A DNA stretch of 64,000 nucleotides from Floccularia luteovirens (GCA_009739215.1 VSJF01000011.1:496001-560000); one strand, 5' to 3'; positions 11,211-23,717 are shown, counted from the stretch's first letter. The notes: generated by a model not told the origin, from the sequence alone. Translations and numbers: made by a program.

Positions 11211-14200
11211 ATGAACGACAACTTTGAGCTGCAAGATGAAATCGATGCCATTCAAGACAATGTTGCAGACTATATAATCCAAAATGACCATGACTTAAGC
11301 TCCGAAGACCCACAAAGGCTATTGGAAGGTTGGTCAGACCCTGGCACTTCACGATTCATTTCATACTGAAATGACTTTTACAGCCGCAGTTGAAGCAGTA
11401 GCAGATGCCAGTGAAGCGATTCAGGATCCAGAGGTGTTTGACATATACCGGAGCCTCCTAAAGTACTCCGAAGTAGTTCCAGGAGCCATCATGAGCAAAT
11501 TACTGGATTCTATCACTTCCGCATTGCAGGTAGAATTGGATGCCACATTACGCGACGTCGATACAGGAGATCAAGATCGTTACATGGTCCACAAAGCACC
11601 ACTAGAGAAACTCGCGTTTCTTCTGCATTGGTTCGTTATTGTTGTCCATAAAATGAGACGATCGGAAGAAGAAGCGCCTCCTCCTGCAGCTGCAAAATCA
11701 AGGAGGGGCAAGGGAGGAAAGTCTGGAGCTGGAAGGGCGCTGGCGCGTGGGGCGACAAACAAACGGGGTGAAATGTGGTCATGGGAAGAGCAGGTCCCAC
11801 AAACTCTAGCTCTGAGCAGCAAGATCCTCGGACGTTTGCAAACGCAACGCATCTGGACAACAACTGTGGAAAGAGATGCATTCGTATCGTGAGTTGTGGT
11901 TTTCAAATACATGTTCGCATTTTTATTGAACTCGTCAGATGTTTTACGCGATCTGCTTTCCATATCATCGAGAATGAACAATACATGAAATCAGAGATGA
12001 TTAGGTTGGGAGCTTATAAAGTGATTTGTCTCGCCGTCAAGCATCACGCGCAATCTCTCGCCGTACAAATATCCATCGTACAGCGGATTCAATTTTATGA
12101 ACATGTTTCGGAACCCATGGCGGAATGCCTCACCATACTTGCTCAGGAGTACAATCACATTCAACTCGGCGACGAAATTCTGCGCGAAATTGCTGGAAAG
12201 TCTTTCAATGCTCAGGACAACAAGGGACCAAGAGCATTCGCGAGATTCTTGACTAGATTTGCAGAACTCGCACCGAGATCAATACTCAAGCAATTGAGCC
12301 TGTTGCTGGGGCAACTTGATTCTGAAGTAAATATCTATTCTCTCGTAAAAATTGTTTTCTAACAAGTTTGTCGGACAGTCATACCCGATGCGCATCTCCA
12401 TTGTGGAGGTGATCGGTTACTTGATTTCTGAATTAGCCAGCATGGGCGGTGAAGAGCCTGATGTTAGGCAATCTCAAAAGCAGATTAACGGGTTATACGA
12501 CCTTCTTCTGGAACGCATGATGGACACATCGTCGTATGTTCGGACTAAAGTCTTAGCTGTCCTATCAAAGCTTTGCGAATTGAAGACCAAATTTCCCAAG
12601 CAACGTCTTGCTGTTACGAGGGCAGCTGTAGGTGCGCTAGAAGACAAGGCAGCAAGTGTTAGAAAGAATGCCGCCGCACTACTTGTGAAATTGTTGTTGA
12701 CACATCCATATGGACTGATGCACGGTGGAGTGTTGGAACTAGATGTTTTCGAAGCAGAATACAACTCTGTAAAGAAAGATTTGAACAAATTGGAAGGAAC
12801 GATGGGAAACGCTGTTGACAGGCCAGAAGGAGAGGAAAACGAAGATGGTGATGAAGATATGGAAGAAGGAAGTGAGGATGGGGATGAAAATGAAGGAAGG
12901 CCCAAAAAGAAAGAGTCAAAAAGGTATAAGAATTAATAAATCTACCTATGTGTCGCTGATAGAGTATACAGTTCAAAGAGCACCAACAAAACGGGTGACT
13001 CTATGGACGTTGATGGTGACGAAGAAGGTGGTGAGGGGAGGGATAACGATACAGAAGAAGATGATACACAGATGGATCTTGATAGCGATGGTGACGATAG
13101 CAGTGCAGAAAGGTCCACAAAGACGTCATCCAAAAAGAAACAATCCAAACTGAAACCAAGGAAATCACAACTCGATGTTACTGCAGTATCAAAAGAGCAA
13201 GCTGCTTTAGCGGCCCTTGAAAGCAATCAAGTCCTACATCTCAGGCTCCGCAAGAAATATTACGCTGAGGCGCTGAATTTCATTCGCCAGATTGAGGGCG
13301 CCATGGATATCTTGGAAGGTTTGTTACGTTCTACGAACAAACCTGAAGCTCTCGAAGCGATGGAATTCTTCCGTGTTGCGCATGAATATAAATTTGAAAG
13401 TGCTAAGGTGATTATATGCGTTATATTTCAGTTAGGATCTAACCTGCTTTATAGAAAGGCATAAAAAGCATGCTTCATCTGATCTGGACCAAGGATAATA
13501 GTGGTAACTCGGCTTCTGAGGACGGAAAGGAACTTAAAGGCGTTCGCCAGAGACTACTGGAATGCTACCGGAGTTTATATTTTGATCCGCTGCCTGATAT
13601 GGATCCAAAATCTCAAATCAACCGTATCGCAAAGAATTTAATTGAGTGTGTTCCTTCTAGCAAAATCATCTCATAAATATAGGCTAACCAGGAGTACAAT
13701 AGGAGGACCTATGATGCTACACTAGCCGAACTTACGAGTTTGGAAGAGATGATGAGAATCATGATGGAGGAAAACCAGATCCATCAAGACGTCATCAACA
13801 AATTGTGGCAGATCTATAGTACGTTGTTCGTCGAAATGGAGTACGGTTCTATCTAAGAAATCTGCATCAGGTGCCGACAAAGCACTACCGAAACCCCAGC
13901 GTCGAGCTGCTATTATTATCCTTGGGATGTTGGCATTGGCCAAACGTAGTGTTCTGGCCGATCGTGTAGATGTTATGCTTCGCGTTGGTTTGGGTCCTTT
14001 AGGAAAGGTAACGATTTAATAGCAAAAGCTTTCGGACCGGTACTCAGTACTATTGATAGGCTGACCTCACGCTTGCAAGATACACATGTGTCGCTCTGCA
14101 ACGCTTGAATGGGAGTGCAAAGAAAGTTAAAGGTTCATATGAACCGATTTGTTGGTTGTGAAAAATCTGACTGGAATATACAGGATCTCTTTTGGACAAG

Positions 14201-16183
14201 ACTCTGCGAATAGAAATGGATAATATCATCTTCCGCAAACTAAAGGAGGCTGTTGAATACCCCTGCCGATCTAAAGAATGGTTTGGCCTGGCTGAACAAG
14301 TTATCAACACCGTCTATGCATTGGGAGAGCACCCAGACGTCTTTTGCGATGCTTTTGTCAAAAAATTAACCTTGAAGGCCTTTGCGCCTCGTTCCAAGTC
14401 TCCAACAGGGACGCAAGCTGAGAAAGACCCCGCTTCCATGGAGGAGGATCAACCCGTAGAGGCCACTCAAGGTTCCGACGACTATATGCCACCGACACAA
14501 GCTTCCACAGAAGGCAGTAAAGAAGGCAGTAAAGAAGTTGGAGATGCTTTTGAATTGAGCCAATTATTATTTGTTGTTGGACATGTTGCCATCAAACATA
14601 TAGTATTTTTAGAGCTCGTGGAGAGGGAATGGAAGAGACAGAAGGACGAGAAACAAGCAGGTGAGACTTCGCTTCAGGTTACTGATAGTGGGCTAATGTC
14701 TTATTTTGTCATCGATAGTTGAGAAAAGAACTCAGGCAGATGCAAGCCATGCATCCAAAGACAAAGATAATGAGTTGGAGCAAGTTGCAGGGAACGCGGA
14801 AGACGAGATTGGTGATCGAATCGCTGGTGTTAGGGAGACAGAACTTCTATATGGTCCGGAATCATTGTTGGCTATATATGGACCCATGCTTGTGCATATA
14901 TGCGGTAGTCCGCATAAGTTCAAGGTGACTAGATCGTTGTTTAGTCAATCACAGACTACTGAACTAGTCTAATAGAACCGTGTTTTACGGGCTGCTGCAA
15001 CACTATCTTTCAGCAAATTCCTCTGTGTCAGTTCAAGGTTTTGCGACCAGAATCACCGGCTCCTCTACAAAATTCTTGAGACATCCAAAGATGCTAACAT
15101 CCGCAGTAACATTGTTATAGCTCTCGGAGATGTCGCAGTATCATTCAGCAATATTATCGATGAAAACAACAATGAGCTATACAAAGGACTTTCAGACTCG
15201 AACCTCATCGTCAAGAAGAACACCTTGATGGTACTCACCCACCTTATTCTCAACGGCATGATCAAGGTTAAGGGACAACTTGGAGAAATGGCGAAGTGTT
15301 TGGAAGACACAGAACCTCGGATTTCTGACCTAGCAAAGTTGTTCTTCAAGGAACTGTCTACGAAGGATAATGCTATTTATAATAACCTTCCCGATGGTAT
15401 GTGTCTGACAATGCCTTCCCCATCATCGTTTAATGCTCTCTACAGTTATAAGTCACCTTTCGACTGGTGCACATGCTGTGGATGAAGCAACATTCCAAAC
15501 TACACTTAAATATATATTCACTTTTATTGAAAAGGTTGATTCATCAAATCTGAAATTTTTACAACAAACCTCATGCCTTATCCCATTGTAGGAAAAACAA
15601 GCCGAAAATATCGTTGAGAAATTGTGCCAACGGTTCAGATTAACAGAAGATCCCAGACAATGGCGTGACATAGCATTTTGTCTCTCGTTGCTTCCATTCA
15701 AGTCGGATCGATCAGTCAAGAAACTGATAGAAGGCCTACAATTTTACAGAGACAAATTACATGAACAAGGCGTATACGAAAGGTTTACCGAGATTCTTGC
15801 CAAGGTATTTGCTAATCTCATGACCTCTTACCTGTCTAATCGCTACATTTTCTATAGGCTCGGTCAAATAAATCCAAGGACAAGCCAGATTCGGAACTCA
15901 ACGAATTCGAACGGGTGAGAAATTTAATATTCCTTGTAACCACCTAGTAATTTTGACACTTTTTGTTAGATTTTGGAAGAACACAGACAGCAAGGTGAAG
16001 AAGATCAAGCTCTTCAGCGTCGTGTAGAAGGAAAGAAGGCTGCTGCCAAGAAACGTGCAACCCGACGAAGTGAGTCACTCAACCCACTTATCATGTTAAA
16101 GAATTTGCGTGATCTGACTTGTACTGTCATATTCCCTAGCAACCCGCAAGAAGGTTGTCCAGGAGGCAGATGATTCAGAATGA
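11211..16183 (+). CDS. YCS4: Condensin complex subunit 1 (NCAPD2/Cnd1/Ycs4), HEAT-repeat protein
   Basis: This is the non-SMC HEAT-repeat subunit of condensin, which binds the SMC2-SMC4 complex and compacts mitotic chromosomes. I resolved 17 exons with the frame kept throughout: 11211-11328, 11384-11888, 11939-12326, 12379-12923, 12972-13407, 13455-13646, 13692-13818, 13871-14007, 14060-14132, 14184-14660, 14719-14924, 14976-15396, 15446-15534, 15592-15804, 15858-15914, 15970-16069 and 16140-16183. They total 4,128 nt, or 1,375 residues, the normal size. Family blocks include YVRTKVLAVLSKLCELK, ATLAELTSLEEMM, ADLTLARYTCVALQRL, FLCVSSRFCDQNHRLL, the conserved run ANIRSNIVIALGDVAVSF, and LPDVISHLSTGAHAV. 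An acidic linker lies near exon 4-5. The C-terminus is basic (AAAKKRATRR). The 3' part is duplicated as a decayed copy at 19431-20331. Confidence 0.95.
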
Positions 16184-16304
16184 ACGACTTTTGTACAACT
16201 GTTTGAACCCACTCTTGTTGTTACAATACATCTAATTTATAACATTATAATGATCTACCCAATGTATGACATAAAATCAGGAGTCTGTTATATCTGTGGA
16301 ATTG

Positions 16305-16535
16305 GACTAACATAATGAAACATGGAACAAATTCATTAGCATACGAACGCATTTTTCATGCAGAGAATACAAATGACACACTGAAAATACTTTAAGCGTG
16401 TTTTTGCGCATGTTAATCACGATTACTACGCAAGATATTATGGACTCCCACAAGAACACTATAATCCATCACATTCAGAAATTCTGCATCACGCTGCAGC
16501 TGTCCCGTAAGTAGAACAAGCATTTTCAATTTTGT
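16305..16535 (-). pseudogene. Decayed fragment of the PIP 5-kinase gene (intron plus exon end)
   Basis: This segment aligns by eye with 21656-21885 in the PIP kinase gene, in the same orientation. Shared strings include ACATGGAA followed by TTAGCATAC, TGACACAC, GAAAATACTTT and CTATAATCCATCACATT. It begins at the position matching the kinase intron acceptor and runs through that intron into the 3' part of the long kinase-core exon. Small indels and substitutions break the frame. It sits directly against the condensin 3' flank. Confidence 0.75.
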
Positions 16536-16840
16536 AATGACGTGAACTACAACACTTTACGCCTAGAAAAGCCCTGGAGTTTTGTACATGCCCGGACCCT
16601 GGGATGGCACTCGAAGTATGATTCGTACGTACCAGCTATGTATGTAGCTTAGGAGTCCATCGAATTCCCGATAGCTGCAATGAGTGATGATGCTATGCTT
16701 TCCGGTTTCAATAATTACTGAAAATTCGGTCTGTTGCACTGTTCACTTATTTTATAATTTTTGAAACACAAACATATATTTGGGAGGCCTCCCTTGACAA
16801 ATTCAATCATACGAGTAAACTATTACAAAACAGACATTAT

Positions 16841-17317
16841 TCAAAGCGCAGGGCAACCAAAGCCCGCGTTGACAGTAAGCCCATCGAGAGCCGGGACAAG
16901 CGGGGCCAATACGATCGACAATGGAGGAGTAGCGGCACCCATAAGGAGTGTTCCAAGGCCGGAGACATCGGCATTGCCTGGCACGCACCTGAGTTTAATA
17001 CAGTTAGTGTCATGTTGTAATGCAGCAGCAATATGATACTTACACGCCATAGCAGCAATTGAAGGTCACACCGTTGACTGTGGGGCCTAGAAAAGGAATG
17101 TCGGTTAGTAGGGTATCGGTCCGAAAACAGTAGTAGTGTTAATACAATCGCTGTCCACAACACCTATGGGTAATGAGAAACAGGCTCGCATCAGTACTCA
17201 GATCGCATTGATGCACCTAGACCACTTACAAGAATCACAGAGGGGATCTGGGACTTGTGCCATGGTAGTGGCAGCAAGAGCGAGGATAGCGATAGCAAAG
17301 AAGGCTTTGTTGAACAT
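16841..17317 (-). CDS. Small secreted cysteine-rich protein
   Basis: Starts at 17317 with a signal-peptide-like N-terminus (MFNKAFFAIAILALAATTMA). Exon 1 ends at 17230 before a GTAAGT donor. A short second exon encodes the CVVDSD part. A third exon gives PTVNGVTFNCCYG after a TACTAAC branch site and TTTTCTAG acceptor. The last exon starts CVPGNADVSGLG and ends GFGCPAL, with the stop at 16841-16843. The mature peptide is about 80 residues with seven Cys, including one CC pair, and a hydrophobic segment (LSIVLAPLVPALDG). The cysteine spacing does not fit the hydrophobin pattern, so I call it only a small secreted protein of unknown role. It lies inside the duplication scar. Confidence 0.6.
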
Positions 17318-19340
17318 CTTGGACACACTGGTTGAATGAAGAACTGGGGATATTGGTGGTACGAAGCACTGGATTTATAGAAATTCTTGTGGCTGGATTT
17401 ACAAAATTGTCGACTGCAGTGTGTATAGCATGTAAGTTCTTTGTTTGCGGCTGCTGAGCATCACCTGCCAAAATGACTGCATTAGAATATATTAAACATG
17501 GCCGCCGTTGAATTATGGAACGCATGACAATGGAAACTTCTGTGGTTTGATACACTCCGGCCTCATCAAATATATTGATCAGGAGTGTTTTCGATCGTAT
17601 TTTCTGCAACCATTTAGATCGGGTTGAGCTGTGGATAAAATATAGGAATACAGAAATGAGGCTTTCACCTATTCAAATGAACACGAGTAACTCTGGGGCT
17701 TGTAACTAGGTGTATTACCACCGAAAGTCTGAGTACAAGACATAAACGAAAGGGATATTATTGGGTGTATTGCTATGGACTTGTCTGTGTACAATTTTCC
17801 TGTTAATTATACTTAGGTTAGTGAACCAGTTTATTAATGGTTGACGATAACATTGGTAGACTTTACTATAATTAGTGCAATGTATACATTCACACTCCGC
17901 GCCACAGACAGAATGCTCCGCGATGTAGGAACTACAGGCACAGATAGTATTCATAATAGGCCAAAGGTCTAGGCTTGGGTTTTCGATTTCTCGATTCTCA
18001 TTGTAAACAAAACACTTGCCAATCAATTATGAAATCCTGATGGGGCCGCAATGTCCTCGTTTATTATATCAGCTGAATTGACCTTTGTCATCAATGACGT
18101 CGTTTCATCGTCATCTTCACAAAAACTAAGTCTTTCTTGAGAGTATTTACTTCCGGGAAAGCCTTTGATCGAGTGAATGAATGACTGGTTATCTCAAGGC
18201 CGGAACGGAGAATTAAGTCCCTTCATCTGTCAACTGTCACTATTTATTTTGTGAGGTCCAAAAATTGGGGTATTACCCGAATCAGAGAGATGTTTGTAAC
18301 CCGGCACTCCAACAGGGGTATTCGCGGGAGGATCGATAAAAAGATGTCTGTCACAGTATGGGTCTACTATAACGAATAGAAAGAAGACAAAGATTTGGAG
18401 AACACACTAGCAAAGACTTCAATAATATATGGCAATGAACGAATTTCACGATCGTAGATTTCGGAGTTTCAGATGAATAATATAACAGTTCAACGTTCAA
18501 GGGGTGGTGCGGGGTTCCTGTCAATTATTTTACTACTGGGGGTTTCGTTATGCCGGCGCGAATTCAAAAACATCCAACCGCGTTGAACTTTTTTCTCGGT
18601 GTGAAATCTCGAAAACTTTGATGGAATAGTGTCAGCTACTCAATGTACCATTTCATTGTACAAGAAAGACTCATTTTGGAAAGTATGAGCCAGTTTCATG
18701 GAGAAACTGGCGGCTTGCCTGTGGAAATGGGAGCATTCTTTGCCCTTGCCTGTTGCCATTTGAATAGAACTGCCGTTAGGCATTAACTCGAATGTTAAAT
18801 GGAGCTCTCGACAGACCAGGAACAACCAGTCATAGATAATCTAAATCAACAATACATTTCTCAGAACATTTCTCGAGATGCTGCAAATATTACCAGAGGC
18901 ACTGGTGTAAGATACCATGTATGGCTAGCTCTGTCACGAGGAACACGTTGAAATGGAAGATCATAGCTGCATGCATGTGCACCAAGATTCGCATTTTCCC
19001 CGCGACAGTATGTTGCGGCTGTGTATAGAATGGAATTACATGGTGTAACAAACAATGCTCACATATATCATTGATAAGTCTGAACTTGAAAGAGGCGTTT
19101 GACAGCTGCAAGATAAGTTGCAATTGAAACAAAAAAGAAGGCTGAAAGCGTACTTCCGTCCCAAATACAAACATTGCCCTGTACAGCAAGATGAGTACAC
19201 ATGGCTTATCGAAAAGGCAGCCGCTTGGATCACCTGTTCACGGTACTCCCTGCTGGCTTCAAGCTTGTTGTTGCGGAAAAGTACATATCCATACTAGTCT
19301 GTTCTAGTAAACACAGAACATATAACACCAGATTCAATAC
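17318..19340. other. Two kilobases without a supported gene
   Basis: A/T-rich sequence with only short scattered open frames and no family similarity that I can see. It lies within the duplicated block between the PIP kinase fragment and the condensin fragment, so it may be decayed duplicate sequence or an old insertion. Confidence 0.4.
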
Positions 19341-19425
19341 CTGGTTGACTTCAAGCCCACCATAGACTTTGTACCGTGTCATGTATGCCATTTCTAAATA
19401 ACCCGAAAATCTGCTATAACCGGAC
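19341..19425 (-). pseudogene. 5'-end fragment of a fourth S33 peptidase-like copy
   Basis: It aligns with the first exon of paralogue 3 (10738-10815). Both share GGTTGACTT, CCATAGA, TTTGTACC and CGAAAATCTGC in the same order and orientation, which encode the ADFRV and YKVYG region. It has stops and lacks the rest of the gene. It abuts the condensin 3' fragment, echoing the S33-condensin order at 10.8-11.2 kb. Confidence 0.65.
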
Positions 19426-19430
19426 CATAT

Positions 19431-20331
19431 ATCTTTACTTTTATTTGAAAGGGGTTAATTCATCAGATTTGATTTTTTAAACAATAGAAAACACCCTACC
19501 CCATTGTAGAAAAAACACGCCGAAAACATCGTTGAGAAATTGTGCCAACGGCGGTTCAGATTATTAAAAAATCTACGAGAACGGATGTGTCTTCATTGAG
19601 AATGACACAAAACAACCCGAGAAACCCTTCCGTGACTGGTTGATCCCGCAAACAGATTTGATGCGTTTTTCCAAATGGCACTTTTTGGTATACTCTATTG
19701 AAAACAGCAATAACAGAAGATCCAAGACAATGGCATGAGACAGCCTTTGCCTTTCTTTGCTTCCATTCAAGTCGGATCAGTTAAGAAGGTCTCCAATTTT
19801 ATTTGAGACAAATTGCATGAATAGGGTGTTTACGATAGGTTTACCATCGAGATCCTTGCCAAGGCATTTGTTAATCCCATGACCAACCTGTCTCTCTACA
19901 TGTATTTTCTATAGGCTCGGTTAAACAAATCTACTTATAGACAAGCCAGATTCAAAACTCAGCGAATTTGAACGGGTGAGAAATTCAAACTCAAATAATT
20001 TTGACACGTTTTTGTTAGATTCTGGAAGAACAAGGTCAGCAGGTGAAGACCAAGCTCTTCAACGACGTGTGCAAGGAAAGAAGGCCGCTGCCATTGAGAA
20101 ACGTGCAGCATGATAAAGTTATTTTACCCACCAATCATGCCAGCGGATGTGTCTGACTTGCACAGTAATATCCTCTAGCAACCCGGAGGAAGGTTGTCCA
20201 GGAGACTGTCTCGGATGACTCCGAATGAACAACAACTTTCGTACGACCGTTTGAACCCAGTCTTGTTGTAGTACATCTAATTTATAACATCGTAATGACC
20301 TACCCAATGTATGACAGATGTCAGGAGTCTG
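19431..20331 (+). pseudogene. Decayed duplicate of the condensin subunit 3' end
   Basis: It corresponds to about 15511-16301 of the intact gene: the end of exon 13, exons 14-17, their introns and about 120 bp of 3' flank. Shared landmarks include CATCGTTGAGAAATTGTGCCAACG, GAAGATCC.AGACAATGGC, TTCCATTCAAGTCGGATC, AGGAAGGTTGTCCAGGAG and the flank string CTACCCAATGTATGAC. Frameshifts and deletions abolish coding. A 147-bp insertion (19564-19710) interrupts it. Confidence 0.85.
19564..19710. mobile_element. 147-bp insertion flanked by TA inside the condensin fragment
   Basis: The intact gene has GATTAACAG at this point. Here the sequence is GATTA, then 147 bp, then TAACAG, so the insert is bounded by a TA on each side, as in a TA target-site duplication. 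No terminal inverted repeat is obvious. Read on the plus strand the insert is open from KIYENGCVFIEN to FLVYSIEN, which may be chance or a captured coding fragment. Confidence 0.55.
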
Positions 20332-20964
20332 TGATACCTGTATTCTTGTATTCTATTTAGAATCACTTGCAATTTAAATAGTAGCATAATAGATAAGTTG
20401 CAAAAAGGCAAATAAGAATTAAGAAACAGCCGGGGTGCAAGCTGTATGCACTAAAAACAAGGTGTAAGCGTAACCTTCAAGTACATGATTAGATAGTAGG
20501 GAGAGGGTCATTCAATGCCACGATTCGAGTAGCAGATTGTTGAAAAAGAGCGAGCACTAGCTTATAATAGTAACCAGAATCAAAGGGAGACTCGGGCCCA
20601 GAGTTAGCAGTGTCCGAATTATTGCTGGAAAAAGAAATGACGAAAAAAATAAAAAGTTGAAAACGTTAACACCGTGTCGATGAAAGGAGTGTGTGGTTGA
20701 GGAGCATGTCGAGAGTTGCAAAGGAGTGTGTTCTGTCTGTGTCCAGAGAGGTTGATCTGCATATATACATATATACATAGCATAAAGGAAACTGCAAAGG
20801 AGTGTGCGGCGACAGTGTCGGAGAATATGACATTTGCGAATGGAGATGGCGAAAGAAGGCGAACTGGGGGGGGGTAATAATGAGTAATTTCGATGAGACG
20901 GGGAAATGAGGAGAGGAGGGAGAATGCGACCAGTATCCAGAGTGCAAGTGTAAGCGAGGTATGA
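20332..20964. other. Intergenic between condensin fragment and PIP kinase 3' end
   Basis: No supported gene. On the minus strand it would hold the 3' untranslated region of the PIP kinase gene. A short TATATACA repeat lies near 20760-20777. Confidence 0.4.
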
Positions 20965-23717
20965 CTATGAAGTATGTAGTATGGTATTGAGGTTTATGTG
21001 AACTTGATGCAAAGTAAAACATGCGTGAGAGGAGGAGAGCCCTAGAAAATTGCGGGTGGTATTTATTAAGGGCATGATATTGTCTTGGGCGGTAAGATAA
21101 CTTTGCAGATTAGACAGTTGAAGGATGAGAGAGCGAACCACAAGAACGTCGTGATCAAGAACAAGGGTAGGAATCATGTCTACTCGGATTTGAAACGGGC
21201 GCCGCCTTCGCCACCGCGCATGATAGGCCTTCATGAATGAAAAGAACCGGTCCGAATATTCTGTTGGTGGCACTGGGCTGATTTTATGCTGTAGAAATGT
21301 TGGTAAATTATACAAAAGTACAAGAGAATAAACCACCCACGCGATCCGCTTTCAGCCCTTTCCAGAAATGCTCCAGGCGTTTCACGACGCCATATGGAGT
21401 AAGTATATCTATAACACCGAGATAGTATATTTTGTCCAAGGGTTGATTCTCTTCGTCTGTAGCGCGAATGCCACCTTCATCTTGGTAAAACACAAAACCT
21501 CGCCCTTCACCAGGGTCTGATTCAGGCAGGCGAATAGTGCCACGCCCTAACCGTTTTGGATCTGAAGAACGCATGGCGCGACGCATTGCTACAGCTTCCG
21601 GGGAGCGGCTTCCTGCCTTAGCCTGGGATATCCGTGGAGCATTTGGAATGTCGGGCTAATATAATAAGACATGGAAAAAAATCGTTAGCATACAAACGTA
21701 TTTTTCGAGTGGAGAATACATATGACACACCGAAAATACTTTGAGCGTATTTTTGCGCAAGTTATCACGATTACCACGCAGCATATTATGAGTTCCCACA
21801 AGAAGACTATAATCCATCACATTGATCTTCTTCAAAAATTCCGCATCACGCCGCAGCTGTTCTGTCAGTAGAGCACGCTTCTCCGGACCAAGTTCTAACT
21901 GATTACCACGATTGATCCAATTCAGATCTTTCATCACAGCACGGGGGTTAGTAGCAGCGCGTTCTTCAGGATACTCACGCCCAATAGTACTACCCTTTAG
22001 ATCATAAGTCTCGTGAATATCTCGATGAGGGGGAAAGAGGTTGTTCATGATAACGAAATGAATCTTGTGCCCACGGGGTAGTTTCACACGGTGCAATCCA
22101 TAGAAACGGCTCAGTAAGGTATGGGGGTTTTCCTTCACGTGCTCGAAATAGTCAGGAAGGATCGACAAAAGGAATTTGTGCTCGGAGTGACGGATCGTCT
22201 TGATAATAAAACGGTAGTCCCGCGAAAAGTAGAAAAAAGAACCAGATTTTCCAGGTGAGCCAAGCTCCGATAGGATATACTTTGCAGTTAATGATAGCAA
22301 GTAATCCGCTGGATCTAAATTAAAATGGTCCTCGCGCAGTGTACGGAAGACCCATGGCGCATAATCTTTGAACTTGAAATCATATTTGGCAGATGGCGTG
22401 AGTTCATTACCGACACTGACGGTGCTGAATAAAACTCTGACTGGGCGTGCAGGTAAGGGAATACTCACATATCGAATGAAAATTTGTGACGTGCTTGAAA
22501 ATCTTCTGCTTTAAGCTCGCGTTTGATTTTCGCCTGACATCTTGAAACCTATGGGTATAAAAATTAGACACAGAAAGAAAAAAGACACTCAAAAACCAAT
22601 ACGTACACCAATACGAATCCCCGTTAACATATTGTACATTAGCACATAGTTCACATGATCCTCCCCAATCAAATTTCCGACAAGAGGCACATCTTTCTGG
22701 TCCACTGTACTACTACCTCGCGTACCGGGACGCGTTAGTGCTGCTTCTGCTTCTTGTTGTTGCTTTGCACGCTTTGACATGCGTTCACGACGAATTTTCT
22801 CTGCGTGCAATTCCATATCTGATGCAAGCCCGTCACTTACCTCCCCGGGTGTTGCATCGTCCTTAGAGAAGGTATGTGTAGGAAAACTGGTACGTGAAGG
22901 AGATGATGGGACCAGGGGGGTGGATCCAGTCGTATTGCGGCGGGCGGGACGATGTAGAGGTGCAGGTGGAGGGTGTAGATGACCGTCTGCGGAATGTTGG
23001 GTGGAACTTCTAAGTTGGGAGGTTGATGATTCCGCAGGCGCTTGTGAAGGCAGTGATAGTACGTTGTGTCATCCCTGAGTCCCTGGTTTCTATAGACGAC
23101 CGCGGCTGCAAAGAGTCGGTTGTGCGTGATGTGTAGTGTGAAGATGTCGATGCCTGCCGTTCGCGAATAGGCTCGGACTCAATCCTCGATTTCGGTAATG
23201 GAGCCGTCGGTTCTGACTGGGACGAGACAAGGAACCTTGATGGCCGTGGCTCGGCCGTTTCGAGTTGGACTTGTTGATTACCACCCCCAGCTTTGTCCCT
23301 GTAGTCAAATTCCCGGTCCATACTGTCTGGCGGGGACGGTGGTGGTTGGCCCACATGGGCGTCGCCGTTGGGTAGTTCGGTGTGTAATATTGACCGACTG
23401 ACCTTTTCGAAAAAGGTCTCGGATACTGGCCCAGCCTCCAGTTGAACAGTGTTATTAGTGACTTTCAGGATGTGAACTTCCTGCGAAGTTGCAATGGTAT
23501 GTATGGGATTTACTGAGTCTGCGTCCTTTCCAACTTGATTGACCGTGTGAGCAGACGACGAACGAGAAGATTGTGAACGAGATGGCGCCGTAAGAGGAGC
23601 AGTTTTGAAAGACGTAGCTGAGGAAGAAACTATGCTGTGTGAAGAGAGGTGGCTCAATCTTTGGTTATTTCTGGTGTTGAGCGACGACGGCGATGGTGAG
23701 CTGCGGACAGCGGACAT
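20965..23717 (-). CDS. MSS4: Phosphatidylinositol-4-phosphate 5-kinase (Mss4-like)
   Basis: The enzyme makes PI(4,5)P2 at the plasma membrane, controlling actin and membrane traffic. Resolved exons, 3' to 5', are 20965-21288, 21341-21655, 21731-22415, 22469-22548 and one from 22617 upward, all frame-consistent. The core reads [48 protein letters not shown] (ATP-binding Lys), [24 protein letters not shown] and, in the next exon, [15 protein letters not shown] then [13 protein letters not shown]. The N-terminus is Ser/Pro-rich and disordered, as in fungal homologues. The join between the N-terminal exon and the exon before the core (near 23030-23060) changes frame and no clean intron was found. 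I chose ATG 23717, but an open frame continues upstream to 23898. An unusual basic stretch [11 protein letters not shown] lies in the last exon. A decayed fragment of this gene sits at 16305-16535. Confidence 0.9.

Noticed and set aside
12474..12905. Ser/Pro-rich minus-strand frame
   Set aside because: Antisense shadow of condensin exon 4, whose acidic and Lys-rich codons read as Ser/Phe on the other strand.
16841..17317. Small Cys-rich secreted protein as a fourth hydrophobin
   Set aside because: Only one CC pair and the wrong spacing; the hydrophobin pattern needs two CC pairs with C-x5-CC near the end.
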